Origin: Chryseobacterium viscerum
GTDB taxonomy: Bacteria; Bacteroidota; Bacteroidia; Flavobacteriales; Weeksellaceae
DNA length: 64,000 nt
Direction: 5' to 3'
Assembly (NCBI RefSeq): GCF_002899945.2
Contig: NZ_PPEG02000013.1
Location: 1 to 64,000, forward strand
Shown here: piece by piece, positions 16,947-26,326 of the stretch
Numbering within the stretch: position 1 is the stretch's first letter
How the letters are laid out: each line of letters starts with the position of its first letter
Notes under the pieces: generated by a model
Database searches by the model: none
Told to the model about the DNA's origin: nothing
Seen by the model: the letters and a program-made list of their open reading frames with translations, nothing else
Made by a program: the position numbers and the translations under genes

Positions 16947-17570
16947 TTAACGTTCAACAGTTTCAACATCTTTATTTTCAAGGACATTGAATTTTTCAAT
17001 CGTAAATCCCTGGGGATTGCTGTCTGACCTCACCGAATTCACTAATGAACAATTAGTGATCAGACTTCTTATCGTCAGATTGCTGGATCGGATAATGAAC
17101 TGCCTTGCAAAGGTCTTCACTGCATACGGATAGTTATTGAAATCTGCCACCACACTGTCAACCTCTATCCTCTGCTGGATATTCCCTGAGATGATCCGGT
17201 TGTAATAGCCTTTCTCCTGCAGGTCTTTGTAGTAATCGAATGCAGACTGGTCTGCCAGATTGAAAGCCCTTTTAACATTGCTTTCAATGGCATTTTTATC
17301 CGGCGCCACTGTAAAGAACAGCTCGTGAAAACGCCTTACATGCTCCCTGGCCTCGACAGGCCTGTTGATCGACATATCCTGTGACAGAGCCACCATCAGC
17401 GATTTGCCGTTATCCAGTACGTAAATCTTCTGACGCTGTTCTTCTGCAAACTGATAGGACTTAAAAACGACTACGCCTACCACGGCAAAACAGAGCACCG
17501 CAAAAACGAATGTAAATAAGCGGATCTGCTTGAAGCTGCTCTCTATATTTCTTAAAGTTTTAAATTCCAT
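16947..17570 (-). CDS. traK: Conjugative transposon protein TraK (VirB8-like)
   Basis: A 207-residue bitopic protein: start MEFKTLRNIESSFKQIRLF, one membrane segment (about 19-38) and a periplasmic domain with REHVRRFHELFF and DNGKSLMVAL. This is the TraK family, an inner-membrane assembly factor comparable to VirB8. It lies 12 bp after traJ. Confidence 0.9.
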   Translation of the reverse strand: MEFKTLRNIESSFKQIRLFTFVFAVLCFAVVGVVVFKSYQFAEEQRQKIYVLDNGKSLMVALSQDMSINRPVEAREHVRRFHELFFTVAPDKNAIESNVKRAFNLADQSAFDYYKDLQEKGYYNRIISGNIQQRIEVDSVVADFNNYPYAVKTFARQFIIRSSNLTIRSLITNCSLVNSVRSDSNPQGFTIEKFNVLENKDVETVER

Positions 17571-17582
17571 TGGATCGTATTT

Positions 17583-18575
17583 TTATTTTAATAATCTGCC
17601 TGAGATATTACCTGTGGCACTGCCTGCTGCTGCTCCCACAATATTTCCTGATTTTGTGGCGGTCTGGTTGACATTGCGCATAAAGTTACCGGCACCTCCT
17701 GCCTGAATTACCCATCCGGTAACTGTCGGAACCGTAAAATATCCGATGATCCCGATGATCATATAGATGATGTAAACCGTGTTAGAAGTATCAGGAATGA
17801 AGTTCGGATCTGCCAGCATCTCAATATCCCTTTCAATGATCAGTGATTGGATCTTTGCCAGAATGGCACTGAAAATATCAGCAACCGGCAACCACAGATA
17901 GACACTGATATATCTGGTGAGCCATTGGGTCAGCGTGGTCTGAAAGCCATCCCACACGGAGATTGCAAACGCAATGGGTCCCAATATGGAAAGTACAATG
18001 AGAAAGAAGGTCCTGATCGTATCAATGACCAAAGCTGCTGACTGGAATAGGATCTCCAGAAACTCGCGGAAACCGTCCCTGATCTGTTTCTTGATATCGA
18101 ACATCTCCCTTTCGATATACATCCCGGACATGGTCACCAGGTCTGAAGGGGACCATCCCAGCTCTTCCAACTTTTTATCGAATTCCTCATCCGATATCAG
18201 ATAGGCCATTTCGGGATTTCTGAGCATGGCTTCCCGCTCCAGAAGATCTTTTTTTTGCTGGAGGTCGTTCAGATCCAGAACCTGATCCTCCAGCATCGAA
18301 TGACTTCCCTGAACGATCGGACTTAACACGCCATTGATACTACCTAATACCAATGTTGAAAAGAACATTATGCATATACCTATGGCAAAGGGTCTCAGCA
18401 TAGGAAACAAATCGATCGGTTCGGCACGGCTGAGCGAGTGCCATACCTTGATGGCGACATAGAACAGTGCGCCCAATCCGGCAACACCTTTTGCTACCGC
18501 AGCCATATCGGCACACAATGGCATCATCTCATCATAGACCGAGCGAAGTACTTCGTGTAGATTAGTAGGTTCCAT
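17583..18575 (-). CDS. traJ: Conjugative transposon protein TraJ (VirB6-like)
   Basis: A 330-residue polytopic protein from the ATG at 18575 (MEPTNLHEVLRSVYDEMMPL), which nearly abuts the traI stop; a start at 18605 would overlap traI by 29 bp. Several hydrophobic segments (PFAIGICIMFFSTLVLG, TFFLIVLSILGPIAFAISVW, IYMIIGIIGYFTVPTVTGW) and a Gly/Ala-rich tail fit TraJ, the channel-forming inner-membrane component. Confidence 0.9.
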   Translation of the reverse strand: MEPTNLHEVLRSVYDEMMPLCADMAAVAKGVAGLGALFYVAIKVWHSLSRAEPIDLFPMLRPFAIGICIMFFSTLVLGSINGVLSPIVQGSHSMLEDQVLDLNDLQQKKDLLEREAMLRNPEMAYLISDEEFDKKLEELGWSPSDLVTMSGMYIEREMFDIKKQIRDGFREFLEILFQSAALVIDTIRTFFLIVLSILGPIAFAISVWDGFQTTLTQWLTRYISVYLWLPVADIFSAILAKIQSLIIERDIEMLADPNFIPDTSNTVYIIYMIIGIIGYFTVPTVTGWVIQAGGAGNFMRNVNQTATKSGNIVGAAAGSATGNISGRLLK

Positions 18576-18576
18576 C

Positions 18577-19209
18577 TTACCAGTATTTTTGATTTGAAGT
18601 ACCATAAAGATCTAGAACCCTTTTTGTATTGTTCTGTTTTTTCGCTCTGAGATAGCTGACAGAAATATTCTTGTTCGTGTAGTATCGCACCAGATTATGA
18701 TACTCTTTAACTTCTTTATAAACCCGGTCGATCACATCCATTCTTTCTTTATCATTGAGCGAAAGCCCATTGGCTGTGATGATCTCCTTCAGTTCTTTTA
18801 AAAGTTCCGTACTTTCAGTCAGTAGTGCTGAATAGCCGTTCGCAATGGCCGTCAGCTCCTGGGCATTGAAGTTGGGATCGTTGAGCATCTTACTGAAATT
18901 GGTAACGTATATTTCTGATACGTCGCCGACCATTAGGACGGTCTGCTGCACTTTCCTGGCATCTTTGACCAGATTGTTGATGGCTTTCAGTTTATCATAA
19001 TATTCCTTTCCTTGCTCATAGACCTTCTTTACTTCGTTGAAATTTTTAACGACATTGGAAACCGTTGATGAGGTTTGCACAATTTCATTGGCGCTGTTCA
19101 GAATTCCGGAAGCGAGATTGGCCGGATCAGTTACCACGAATTGTGCTTTGGCATAGGTTGCGGTAGCGAAAATGGCTACCATTGCTGTCTTAATAATTAA
19201 ATTTTTCAT
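18577..19209 (-). CDS. traI: Conjugative transposon protein TraI (DUF4141, VirB5/TrbJ-like)
   Basis: A 210-residue secreted or periplasmic protein with signal peptide MKNLIIKTAMVAIFATATYA followed by QFVVTDPANLASGILNSANE, the standard start of DUF4141. The remainder is helical. The family is a TrbJ/VirB5-like minor pilus or periplasmic component. Here TraI does not mean the relaxase of F plasmids. It lies 29 bp after traG. Confidence 0.88.
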   Translation of the reverse strand: MKNLIIKTAMVAIFATATYAKAQFVVTDPANLASGILNSANEIVQTSSTVSNVVKNFNEVKKVYEQGKEYYDKLKAINNLVKDARKVQQTVLMVGDVSEIYVTNFSKMLNDPNFNAQELTAIANGYSALLTESTELLKELKEIITANGLSLNDKERMDVIDRVYKEVKEYHNLVRYYTNKNISVSYLRAKKQNNTKRVLDLYGTSNQKYW

Positions 19210-19238
19210 TGTTGTTAAATTTTAAATGATTGGATTAA

Positions 19239-21746
19239 TTAATTTTCTTTGTTTGATCTGATTCTCTTGAGAGAGATCCTCTTGATGGCATTTTCCACAT
19301 TCCCATTAAGTTCAGATGCGAGATTCATCACCTCCATCTTTTCTGTTTCCTCGGTAGTGTATGCCAGATATTCTTCGGTGGAAACTTCTGTTGCATAGAC
19401 CGCAGAGTGCGTTCCGCCCAATCCGATCCAGACTTCTTTGTAGAGTCTTTTCGGATCATTGTTCATATTGATAGAAAGCACCTGTGCTTTTTCTTTATCC
19501 GTCAATCCCAGCATCGCCTGGATGTCATCGAACTTGTTCATATACTTGCGCTGATCCAAAAGGATCTTACAGTCTGAATTGTTGATGATGCTCTCCTTGA
19601 CGATCGGTGACTGGATAATGTCATCTACTTCCTGCGTTACTACTATAGCCTCTCCGAAGAACTTTCTGACCGTCTTGAAAAGGTATTTGATGTACTCGGC
19701 CATCCCCTCCTTGGCGATGGCTTTCCAGGCTTCTTCAATGAGGATGATTTTTCTAATCCCTTTCAGTCTTCGCATTTTGTTAATGAAGACCTCCATAATG
19801 ATGATGGTCACGATCGGGAACAGGATCTTATGGTCTTTGATCGCATCGATCTCAAAAACGATGAACCGTTTGGACAACAGGTCAAGCTGCTTTTCTGAAT
19901 TCAACAGATAATCGTATTCGCCGCCTTTGTAATAAGGTTCGAGAACATTCAGAAAGTTGACAATATCAAAGTCTTTTTCTCTGACTTTTTTTAATTCCAG
20001 AACTTTCTGGTAGTCATCTTTCACATAGTCATAGAATCCGTTGAATGAGGGATGGGAATTTTTGTTCCTGATCTGTTCAATATATCCGCTGACAGCATTG
20101 GATAGCGCAACTTCCTCTGAACGGGTCGGTGGTTCATCATCCCTTTTCCATAGTGTGAGGATCAGGGTTTTGATACTTTCTCTTTTTTCAATATCAAAGA
20201 CGCCGTCATCGGTGTAAAATGGATTGAAGGCAATCGGATTGTCCTCGGTATAGTTAAAATACACACCGTCCTCCCCTTTTGTCTTTCCTTTGATCAGCTC
20301 GCACAAGCCCTGGTAAGAATTTCCGGTATCTACGAGCAGCACATGAGCACCCTGTTCATAGTATTGTCTGACCATATGGTTGGTGAAAAATGACTTTCCG
20401 CTTCCTGAAGGTCCCAAAATAAACTTATTACGATTGGTAATAATTCCCTGTTTCATCGGAAGATCGGAGATATCCAGATGAATGGGTCTTCCCGTCAGCC
20501 GGTCGGCCATCTTGATCCCGAATGGTGAAGGTGAATCCTGATAGTTGGTCTCTTCTGTGAAAAAACAGAGGGCCGGTTCGATGAAGGTGTAAAAGCTTTC
20601 CTCGCTTGGGAAGTCACCGGCATTTCCGGGAATCCCTGCCCAATACAAGGTTGCCGTGTCCGTAGTATTGTGTCGGGGTTTGCACTCCATCAATGCCAAT
20701 GCACTGCCGGTATCATTCTTTAGCTGTTTCAATTCTGAAGGATTGTCAGACCACGACATTATATTGAAATGGGCACGGATGGATTGAAGACCGTAAGAGT
20801 GCGCTTCGTTGAGGTATTTCTCGATCCATTCCTTGTTGATCTGGTTCGCTCTGCTGTATCTCGCCAATGAATGCATATTCCTGGCGGACTTTTCAAACTT
20901 CATCAGGTTTTCATCACTATGATCGATGAAGAGATATTGATTGTAGATATGATTGCAGCTCAACAGAAGTCCTACGGGTGATGCGAAAGAAAGCAGGCAG
21001 TCACTTCGGTCTGTGCTTAATTTTTCATATCGGCTGTGTGATGAGACCGTACCAGGCAGATCATCGGTATCGGATAAGGTATGCATACTGATCCGGTTAT
21101 TTCCGATACGCATTTCTTCCGAACCTAGCTTGATGTCTTGTAGAGACGGATTAACTTCCCTTGATAAGGTTAGATATTGTTCCAGTATTCCAGATTGTTC
21201 CGCAGTTCCTGAAATCTCATCTTCGGTCATCCGTTCCAGATGGACATAGCCGCTGTCATTCATGATCCTTTCAAACTGATCGACGGACTCCATAAATCTG
21301 CTGATCACCTCCTTGTCTTTGATCTCCTTTGGGATCAATTTTCCTTTGCACAGCGAGGAAAAGTTGCTCTGCATCCGCATTCGTTCTTTACTGGTTTTCG
21401 TAATGAACAGATAACAGTAGTGATTTAAGAAAGGCCTCTCATTGAAATGGCGCTCAAAGGATTTGGACAGAAAACTTTGGTCTTCTCTGGAAAGATCCGG
21501 ATTGTAGTTTTCTTTGATAAACCAGTCCTGTTTGTGGACGACCGTAAAATCAGGCAGGGTCTTAATGGCCTTGAACCAGGCTGAATGGATCGCTTCATAT
21601 TCCGCCGATGCTACCGTAAATAGTTCTGGAAGTCTGACCTTGAAGCAAACCGTGACATCCGCATCTTTTGAAATAATGCAGTCGTTTTCTATCGCAAGCA
21701 GTGGAAATTTACTCTCCAGCGTTGCGGCTTTGGAGGTATTTCTCAT
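19239..21746 (-). CDS. traG: Conjugation ATPase TraG (VirB4-like)
   Basis: An 835-residue VirB4-type ATPase. An N-terminal VirB4 domain (about 1-400) precedes Walker A GPSGSGKSFFTNH (about 443-455) and Walker B-like KIILIEEAWKAI. It also has the KILLDQRKYMNKF segment typical of Bacteroidota TraG. It powers assembly of the type IV secretion system at the inner membrane. Its ATG overlaps the traF stop by 4 bp, so the two are translationally coupled. Confidence 0.95.
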   Translation of the reverse strand: MRNTSKAATLESKFPLLAIENDCIISKDADVTVCFKVRLPELFTVASAEYEAIHSAWFKAIKTLPDFTVVHKQDWFIKENYNPDLSREDQSFLSKSFERHFNERPFLNHYCYLFITKTSKERMRMQSNFSSLCKGKLIPKEIKDKEVISRFMESVDQFERIMNDSGYVHLERMTEDEISGTAEQSGILEQYLTLSREVNPSLQDIKLGSEEMRIGNNRISMHTLSDTDDLPGTVSSHSRYEKLSTDRSDCLLSFASPVGLLLSCNHIYNQYLFIDHSDENLMKFEKSARNMHSLARYSRANQINKEWIEKYLNEAHSYGLQSIRAHFNIMSWSDNPSELKQLKNDTGSALALMECKPRHNTTDTATLYWAGIPGNAGDFPSEESFYTFIEPALCFFTEETNYQDSPSPFGIKMADRLTGRPIHLDISDLPMKQGIITNRNKFILGPSGSGKSFFTNHMVRQYYEQGAHVLLVDTGNSYQGLCELIKGKTKGEDGVYFNYTEDNPIAFNPFYTDDGVFDIEKRESIKTLILTLWKRDDEPPTRSEEVALSNAVSGYIEQIRNKNSHPSFNGFYDYVKDDYQKVLELKKVREKDFDIVNFLNVLEPYYKGGEYDYLLNSEKQLDLLSKRFIVFEIDAIKDHKILFPIVTIIIMEVFINKMRRLKGIRKIILIEEAWKAIAKEGMAEYIKYLFKTVRKFFGEAIVVTQEVDDIIQSPIVKESIINNSDCKILLDQRKYMNKFDDIQAMLGLTDKEKAQVLSINMNNDPKRLYKEVWIGLGGTHSAVYATEVSTEEYLAYTTEETEKMEVMNLASELNGNVENAIKRISLKRIRSNKEN

Positions 21747-22075
21747 GATGAAGCTTTTTGACGGTTACTTTTCAGGTAGCGATAGATGCATTTGCGGCTA
21801 ATGATGTATCTGGGATGCCTCTTTTGAGCACTCAATTTCATCAGTCCGTGCTCGCCGTATTTTCCGTTGAGTGAGAAGGTCTGCCAGATTAGTATGGCAC
21901 TACTTGCTCCGCCAATCGTAAGGCAGACATAGGTATTGACGCCAGCCATGTACATGACCATCACACATACGAGTATCCCCAATAATCCCCCTGCAAAAAT
22001 GAACAGGTACTGTGCTTTTAATCCTTTGAACTCGACCGTTCTTCCGATGCCTTTGTTGATATGATAAGTATTCAT
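21743..22075 (-). CDS. traF: Conjugative transposon protein TraF (DUF4133, VirB3-like)
   Basis: A 110-residue protein from the ATG at 22075 (MNTYHINKGIGRTVEFKGLK), the family start; the longer frame overlaps traE and is discarded. Two close membrane segments (about 20-60) and a basic tail fit VirB3/TraF. It lies 11 bp after traE. Confidence 0.9.
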   Translation of the reverse strand: MNTYHINKGIGRTVEFKGLKAQYLFIFAGGLLGILVCVMVMYMAGVNTYVCLTIGGASSAILIWQTFSLNGKYGEHGLMKLSAQKRHPRYIISRKCIYRYLKSNRQKASS

Positions 22076-22086
22076 CGTAACAAAAT

Positions 22087-22392
22087 TTAAAGGAAGAATG
22101 AACGGAGGATCGTTGCAGCTACAATTAAAAAGATACACGCTCCAAACCAGCTGGCAGCGGTCTTGCTCGTATCGGGATCACCACTGCTGAACTTGTTGTA
22201 GACCTTGACCCCACCGATCAGTCCGACGACTGCCCCGATCGCATAAATCAGCTGGGTGGCTGGTTCAAAATAGGAGGTCACCATTTGTGTGGCCTCGTTG
22301 ATCCCTGCGGTACCGTTACCCTGGGCAAAGGCAACCGTAAATGCTAAAAAGGTCAGACCTAATAGCAGTAGTTTTTTTCTTTGTTTTTCCAT
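22087..22392 (-). CDS. traE: Conjugative transposon protein TraE (DUF4134, VirB2/pilin-like)
   Basis: A 101-residue protein with signal peptide (LLLLGLTFLAFTVAFAQ) and two membrane segments around ATQLIYAIGAVVGLIGGVKVY and ASWFGACIFLIVAATIL. This is the DUF4134 family, regarded as the VirB2-like pilin of these systems. It starts the traE-traQ part of the operon; upstream lies the divergent serine hydrolase, so traE needs its own promoter in 22393-22661, which I could not place. Confidence 0.9.
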   Translation of the reverse strand: MEKQRKKLLLLGLTFLAFTVAFAQGNGTAGINEATQMVTSYFEPATQLIYAIGAVVGLIGGVKVYNKFSSGDPDTSKTAASWFGACIFLIVAATILRSFFL

Positions 22393-22661
22393 AACTGAAA
22401 CACACTAATTGTTACTTCACCCCCACACCCTGTGGGTTGATGAGGCAAAGGTGTTACGGAACTCTAATTGTTTTGATTAACTGGAAATCAGAGGAATTGT
22501 TTGGTAGTGCGTGTCTTAATATGTATTAATTAGTTTCAGATTTATGATAATAATTTCTTTGAAGACATTATTATTTCGGACATTTGAGTTTCAGCGAAAT
22601 GCATTGGTTCTTTATACTGAAGCACATGGCTGGAATAATCACTTATATGAAATACGAATCA

Positions 22662-23798
22662 ATGAAAGTTATCCTGATAAATGTCTTAGCTATTGTGTTA
22701 TTGGGGACTACATTCTCCTGCTCAACAACAAACACCGCCAAAAATTCTATTTCAAAAAAGAATGACGCGCTGTATCTGGAAATAGAAAGGCTGGGACAGG
22801 AGCTAACTGTAAAAAATAATGTTCCCGGCGTTGCAGTTGCTGTAATTCGGGATGGAAAAATCGCATGGGTACAATCGATGGGTTATGCGGATCTGGCAAG
22901 CAAAAAACCTGTAACACCGGAAACAATTTTCAATATCGGTTCTGTTTCCAAACTGGTTTCTTCTTGGGGCTTTATGCAATTGACAGAGAAGGACCTTGTA
23001 AAACTGGACGATCCTATTGAACAATCTCTTACCCGCTGGCATCTGCCCCGCTCTGAATTTGATGAATCTAAAGTAACATTACGGCGATTGCTGAGTCATA
23101 CGGCAGGACTTTCTGTTCACGGTTACGGCGGATCGGATCAAGGAACTCCATTGCTAAGTCTCGAAGAATCATTGAATGGTAAAACAAAACGCAATGGTGA
23201 AACCGTACATCTCATCAGCGAACCGGGAACAAAATGGGAATATTCCGGAGGTGGTTACACACTCGCCCAACTGCTTTTGGAAGAGAAAACCAAACAGGAT
23301 TTCGCCAACTATATGAAGCAAAATATCTTCCTGCCACTTGGTATGAAAAACACCAACTACGAATGGACAGAAGAGATGAAGGCCAACTCTGCAACCGCAT
23401 ACGACGAACTAGGCAATCCCATCAAAAATAGAATCTTCACTGAAAAAGCGGCAGCAGGATTGCAGACTACGATTGTAGATCTGGCTCACTTTGCAGAACT
23501 ATCGATTACCCTAGATCCCAAACAATTGATTAAAGTTCTAAAACCTGAGACCATCAAGCTGATGGAAACGCCTATTCTTCCTTCTTCCACCGAGGGCGAA
23601 AGCGGACTGGGTTACAGATTTATGAATTATGAAAATTTCCGAACTATAGGTCATACCGGTGAAAATGCCGGATGGAGCGCAGCATTGTTGTTAGATCTTC
23701 CTTCAAAAAGCGGTATTATAATACTTTGCAACGGATCTAATGGCGACCGCGTTTGGTTTCCTATTTATCAAAGCTGGCTGAAAACAATTAAAAGATAA
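22662..23798 (+). CDS. Serine hydrolase, class C beta-lactamase family, lipoprotein
   Basis: From the ATG at 22662 the product has a lipoprotein signal (MKVILINVLAIVLLGTTFSC) with Cys20. The family motifs are complete: SVSK with Ser94 and Lys97, YSG at 194-196 and HTG at 331-333. The fold is that of AmpC, esterase EstB and D-Ala carboxypeptidases; the actual substrate cannot be read from the motifs, and resistance should not be assumed. In-frame starts at 22584 and 22647 would put extra residues before the signal. It lies on the opposite strand between traD and traE and so is cargo inserted in the tra operon. Confidence 0.88.
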   Translation: MKVILINVLAIVLLGTTFSCSTTNTAKNSISKKNDALYLEIERLGQELTVKNNVPGVAVAVIRDGKIAWVQSMGYADLASKKPVTPETIFNIGSVSKLVSSWGFMQLTEKDLVKLDDPIEQSLTRWHLPRSEFDESKVTLRRLLSHTAGLSVHGYGGSDQGTPLLSLEESLNGKTKRNGETVHLISEPGTKWEYSGGGYTLAQLLLEEKTKQDFANYMKQNIFLPLGMKNTNYEWTEEMKANSATAYDELGNPIKNRIFTEKAAAGLQTTIVDLAHFAELSITLDPKQLIKVLKPETIKLMETPILPSSTEGESGLGYRFMNYENFRTIGHTGENAGWSAALLLDLPSKSGIIILCNGSNGDRVWFPIYQSWLKTIKR

Positions 23799-23870
23799 AA
23801 GGTTTTAAAAAAAATCTCAATATCAAAATCTTTAATGAATCTCATACAATGAGCAAAAAGGGGAATCTGA

Positions 23871-24494
23871 CTAAACAAATTCCCCAATGTCGAAACCATC
23901 TGCACCATCTTTACGCTTAGAATAAATGTCTTCATCTTCATTCGAAATATTCTGGCTCAGCAAAGTTGCAACTCGCTTTGATGCATCACCTAATGAATTT
24001 TCTAAAAGATCAAAAAGCTCGGTTCCCTGAATTTTCTGAATGATGTTAACCGCTTGCTGTTCTAAGTCAGGCTCCAGCACATCTTGCTGAAGCAGCTGTC
24101 CCGCAGTACTCAATTCCTGAAAGGTAACCCCTGTGGCAAAACCGCTTTCGATTTTAGAATCATCCTGATACTGCCAGTCTTCTTCCTCGTCTTCCCAATC
24201 ATTATTTTTGACCAGTATCTCGTCAAGTTCTTTCTTTGAAGCCGTATTTTCAATTACTTCCTCTTTGGTTTCTGAATCAAAATTATCTGCTGTAGGCGAG
24301 ATAGAGTCGCCTTGGCCTTGATCGATATCAAATGGCATTGGTTTTCTCTCTTCTATCTTTGCTTTACCTATAAAAGAAGGCACAGCTAGTTGAGTTTCAG
24401 TACTTTTTTGCTTAGGATGCTTATTTATAAATTTCTTATCACACAGTAGTAAGATAATAATGAGTAAAAGCCCTATGATGATAAATTGTTCCAT
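23871..24494 (-). CDS. traD: Conjugal transfer protein TraD
   Basis: A 207-residue protein with one N-terminal membrane segment (FIIIGLLLIIILLLC) and a very acidic cytoplasmic part (NNDWEDEEEDWQYQDDS). It occupies the TraD position after traA and the DUF3408 gene. It is not the coupling protein called TraD in F plasmids. The function is unknown. It lies 11 bp after the DUF3408 gene. Confidence 0.78.
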   Translation of the reverse strand: MEQFIIIGLLLIIILLLCDKKFINKHPKQKSTETQLAVPSFIGKAKIEERKPMPFDIDQGQGDSISPTADNFDSETKEEVIENTASKKELDEILVKNNDWEDEEEDWQYQDDSKIESGFATGVTFQELSTAGQLLQQDVLEPDLEQQAVNIIQKIQGTELFDLLENSLGDASKRVATLLSQNISNEDEDIYSKRKDGADGFDIGEFV

Positions 24495-24505
24495 AAGATG
24501 ATAGA

Positions 24506-24901
24506 TTAAAAGATTGGACGGTATTTGTTGTTGAAATCATCGGTGATCTCCTTTTCAAAAGTTTCGAAGTGATGCGCTAATACATTGTCGAGATAAGCGT
24601 ACAGAGGGATCTGGTCGTCGGCAATGATCTGGATGATCCGGGAAAGTCGCTCATGATATTCGGGACGAATATAAATACTTTTATCACCACGCTTGGTCAT
24701 CGTGTGATGCGTGAGAAACTGCTCAGCGTAGGTGATTTCAAGACTTTTTTTGTTCTTCAGCTTATGTTTAGTGATCGCCTTTTCGTTTATGGAATCCAGT
24801 TCATGAGTCTGTGGTTCCTTCTTTGTGCTGCCAGCCATGATCGACATCAAATATTGTTCATCGATATTGTTGTCTTCATTGTTCTTTTTATCACTGTCCA
24901 T
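24506..24901 (-). CDS. traB: DUF3408-family conjugal transfer protein (TraB position)
   Basis: A 131-residue soluble protein with a disordered N-terminus and a C-terminal block with SIYIRPEYHERLSRIIQIIA and LYAYLDNVLAHHFETF. These are the hallmarks of DUF3408, a ribbon-helix-helix-like family found next to the ParA-like TraA in Bacteroidota ICEs. It probably acts as the DNA-binding partner of TraA. It lies 4 bp after traA. Confidence 0.85.
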   Translation of the reverse strand: MDSDKKNNEDNNIDEQYLMSIMAGSTKKEPQTHELDSINEKAITKHKLKNKKSLEITYAEQFLTHHTMTKRGDKSIYIRPEYHERLSRIIQIIADDQIPLYAYLDNVLAHHFETFEKEITDDFNNKYRPIF

Positions 24902-24905
24902 CTTT

Positions 24906-25673
24906 TCACAATTTTACAATTCTTAAAAATTCCTCCATAAACTGGTCGAGCCGACATAAAATCATCAACTTGGGGTCTGCCGGTAATAGTGTTGAACGGA
25001 AAACGGTTTTGGCGACCGTCTCCCCTTCTTTACGAAATCTCTTACTGTCTGTGATCGATGTTTCCATCAATTGAAGTCCCAGATCTTTGATCACCTTATT
25101 GTAATTTTCATACAGCGGTGTTTTCTCCCTACCATCGACCTGATTCCAGAACAGCTGTATGCTTTTGATCTCAGTGTGCTTTTTCTTCATCAGGATATTG
25201 GTCAGGACATCCGTAAAACTAAGGGTACTTTCAAGGACAACCCTATCCGCGGTTATGGGTGAAAAGATATAGTGAACATTGGCGAGTGTACTCAAAATAC
25301 CAGCCGTATTGACCGTTCCGGGCAGATCCAGAAAAACGACATCCGGTACAACTTCGGAATCAACCACATATGCTTCAAGCTCTTGCAAAACCGTATCGGT
25401 CTTGCTTTGGAAAATAAGATAGGCTTTTTTATTGATGGTTGTAAACTGCTTATGGGCCATTTTTTTTAATACCTCATTTTGCATCACTGTTTTAAGATCC
25501 CTATCCCTCATCTGTATCAAACTGTACTGCGGGAAATCACAGTCGAATACTGCGACATTGTAACCCATCCGATAATGTAGGATACTGGCGATCAATGTTG
25601 TGAAGGTACTTTTTCCCACTCCTCCCTTTTGAGTGGAAAAGGCGATAATGACTGGTTGTTTTTTTGTTTCCAT
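24906..25673 (-). CDS. traA: ParA-family ATPase TraA
   Basis: A 255-residue ParA/MinD-like ATPase. The deviant Walker A motif is QKGGVGKSTFTTLIAS (about 15-30), switch I is near VAVFDCDFPQYS and Walker B is VVFLDLPGTV. It is first in the tra operon and probably positions the element or the transfer machinery. The start ATG at 25673 follows a gene-free region that also holds the probable oriT, so mob and tra diverge from one control region. Confidence 0.9.
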   Translation of the reverse strand: METKKQPVIIAFSTQKGGVGKSTFTTLIASILHYRMGYNVAVFDCDFPQYSLIQMRDRDLKTVMQNEVLKKMAHKQFTTINKKAYLIFQSKTDTVLQELEAYVVDSEVVPDVVFLDLPGTVNTAGILSTLANVHYIFSPITADRVVLESTLSFTDVLTNILMKKKHTEIKSIQLFWNQVDGREKTPLYENYNKVIKDLGLQLMETSITDSKRFRKEGETVAKTVFRSTLLPADPKLMILCRLDQFMEEFLRIVKL

Positions 25674-25810
25674 TTTTTTGATTTTTTAGTTGAACATTGG
25701 TTAACGATACTTCTAGAGTGACAGCTGGCTGGCTCAAATCATATCCGGCTTTCCTGCAATCTTAGGCAATTGAAAGCATATCTGACTTCCAACTGTAGGA
25801 TCAGAATTCA

Positions 25811-25874
25811 ATCAGTCAGTGGGTCTTTCCTGAAAGGATCCTGTACTTCCGTCAGGTTGGAATGCCTGACTGAT
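25811..25874. repeat. 9-bp inverted repeat in the oriT region
   Basis: ATCAGTCAG (25811-25819) and CTGACTGAT (25866-25874) are perfect inverted arms 46 bp apart. They may be binding sites for MobA or for a tra regulator. Confidence 0.45.
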
Positions 25875-26211
25875 CTTTATCTTGTGCTATTGCTTTCCGG
25901 ATATCCTGACTAACGTCTGGAAAGTTGGTATGCCTGCCTTCAAGAACTCAAACGATTTTGCCATACATCAGTCCTGCCGACATTCTGGTACAAATAAATA
26001 ACATCCGGCTGCACTCAGCTTCTAAGTGGTTGTCTTTGACTCGCAATGGATTTGTTTGGCCTTATGAACTTCAGAGAGTCTGTGAAGCATTGTCGTTTAC
26101 TTTGTCAAAGCTTAGTTGACTGGTTTAAAGCTATCAACCTTTAAACAGAAGAAGAGCCTGTACTACTGGATTAAATCTATTGTATTGTGGGTCTAGCCTT
26201 TCACCAGAAAG

Positions 26212-26269
26212 GGGCAAGTTGTGTTTTGAGCATCTCGAAACGTTTTCGGATGCGCAAAACAACTTGCCC
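26212..26269. repeat. 58-bp imperfect palindrome, oriT candidate
   Basis: GGGCAAGTTGT with TTTTG and GCATC on the left pairs with GATGC, CAAAA and CAACTTGCCC on the right, and the centre TCGAAAC/GTTTTCG continues the dyad. The right end runs into CTTGCCCTTGCAGGGAGCA, a layout I associate with nick regions of Bacteroidota mobilisation loci. It is 58 bp before mobA. Confidence 0.55.
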
Positions 26270-26326
26270 TTGCAGGGAGCAGAAAACAATCTCCGAAGTC
26301 GATGTTTTGTAAATTTAATTGGATAA

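Larger units (their letters stand above)
25674..26326. other. Control region between tra and mob, probable oriT region
   Basis: This 650-bp stretch has no gene and is less AT-rich than other gaps. It contains repeated motifs: GTTGGAATGCCTGAC (25856-25870) and GTTGGTATGCCTGCC (25924-25938), each preceded by CGTC-GG, plus the inverted repeats at 25811-25874 and 26212-26269. Such a repeat-rich, gene-free zone just upstream of mobA is where oriT lies in related elements. Confidence 0.55.

Noticed and set aside
22662..23798. Antibiotic-resistance beta-lactamase
   Set aside because: The motifs fit the whole serine hydrolase family, most of which are not resistance enzymes; activity on beta-lactams cannot be claimed.
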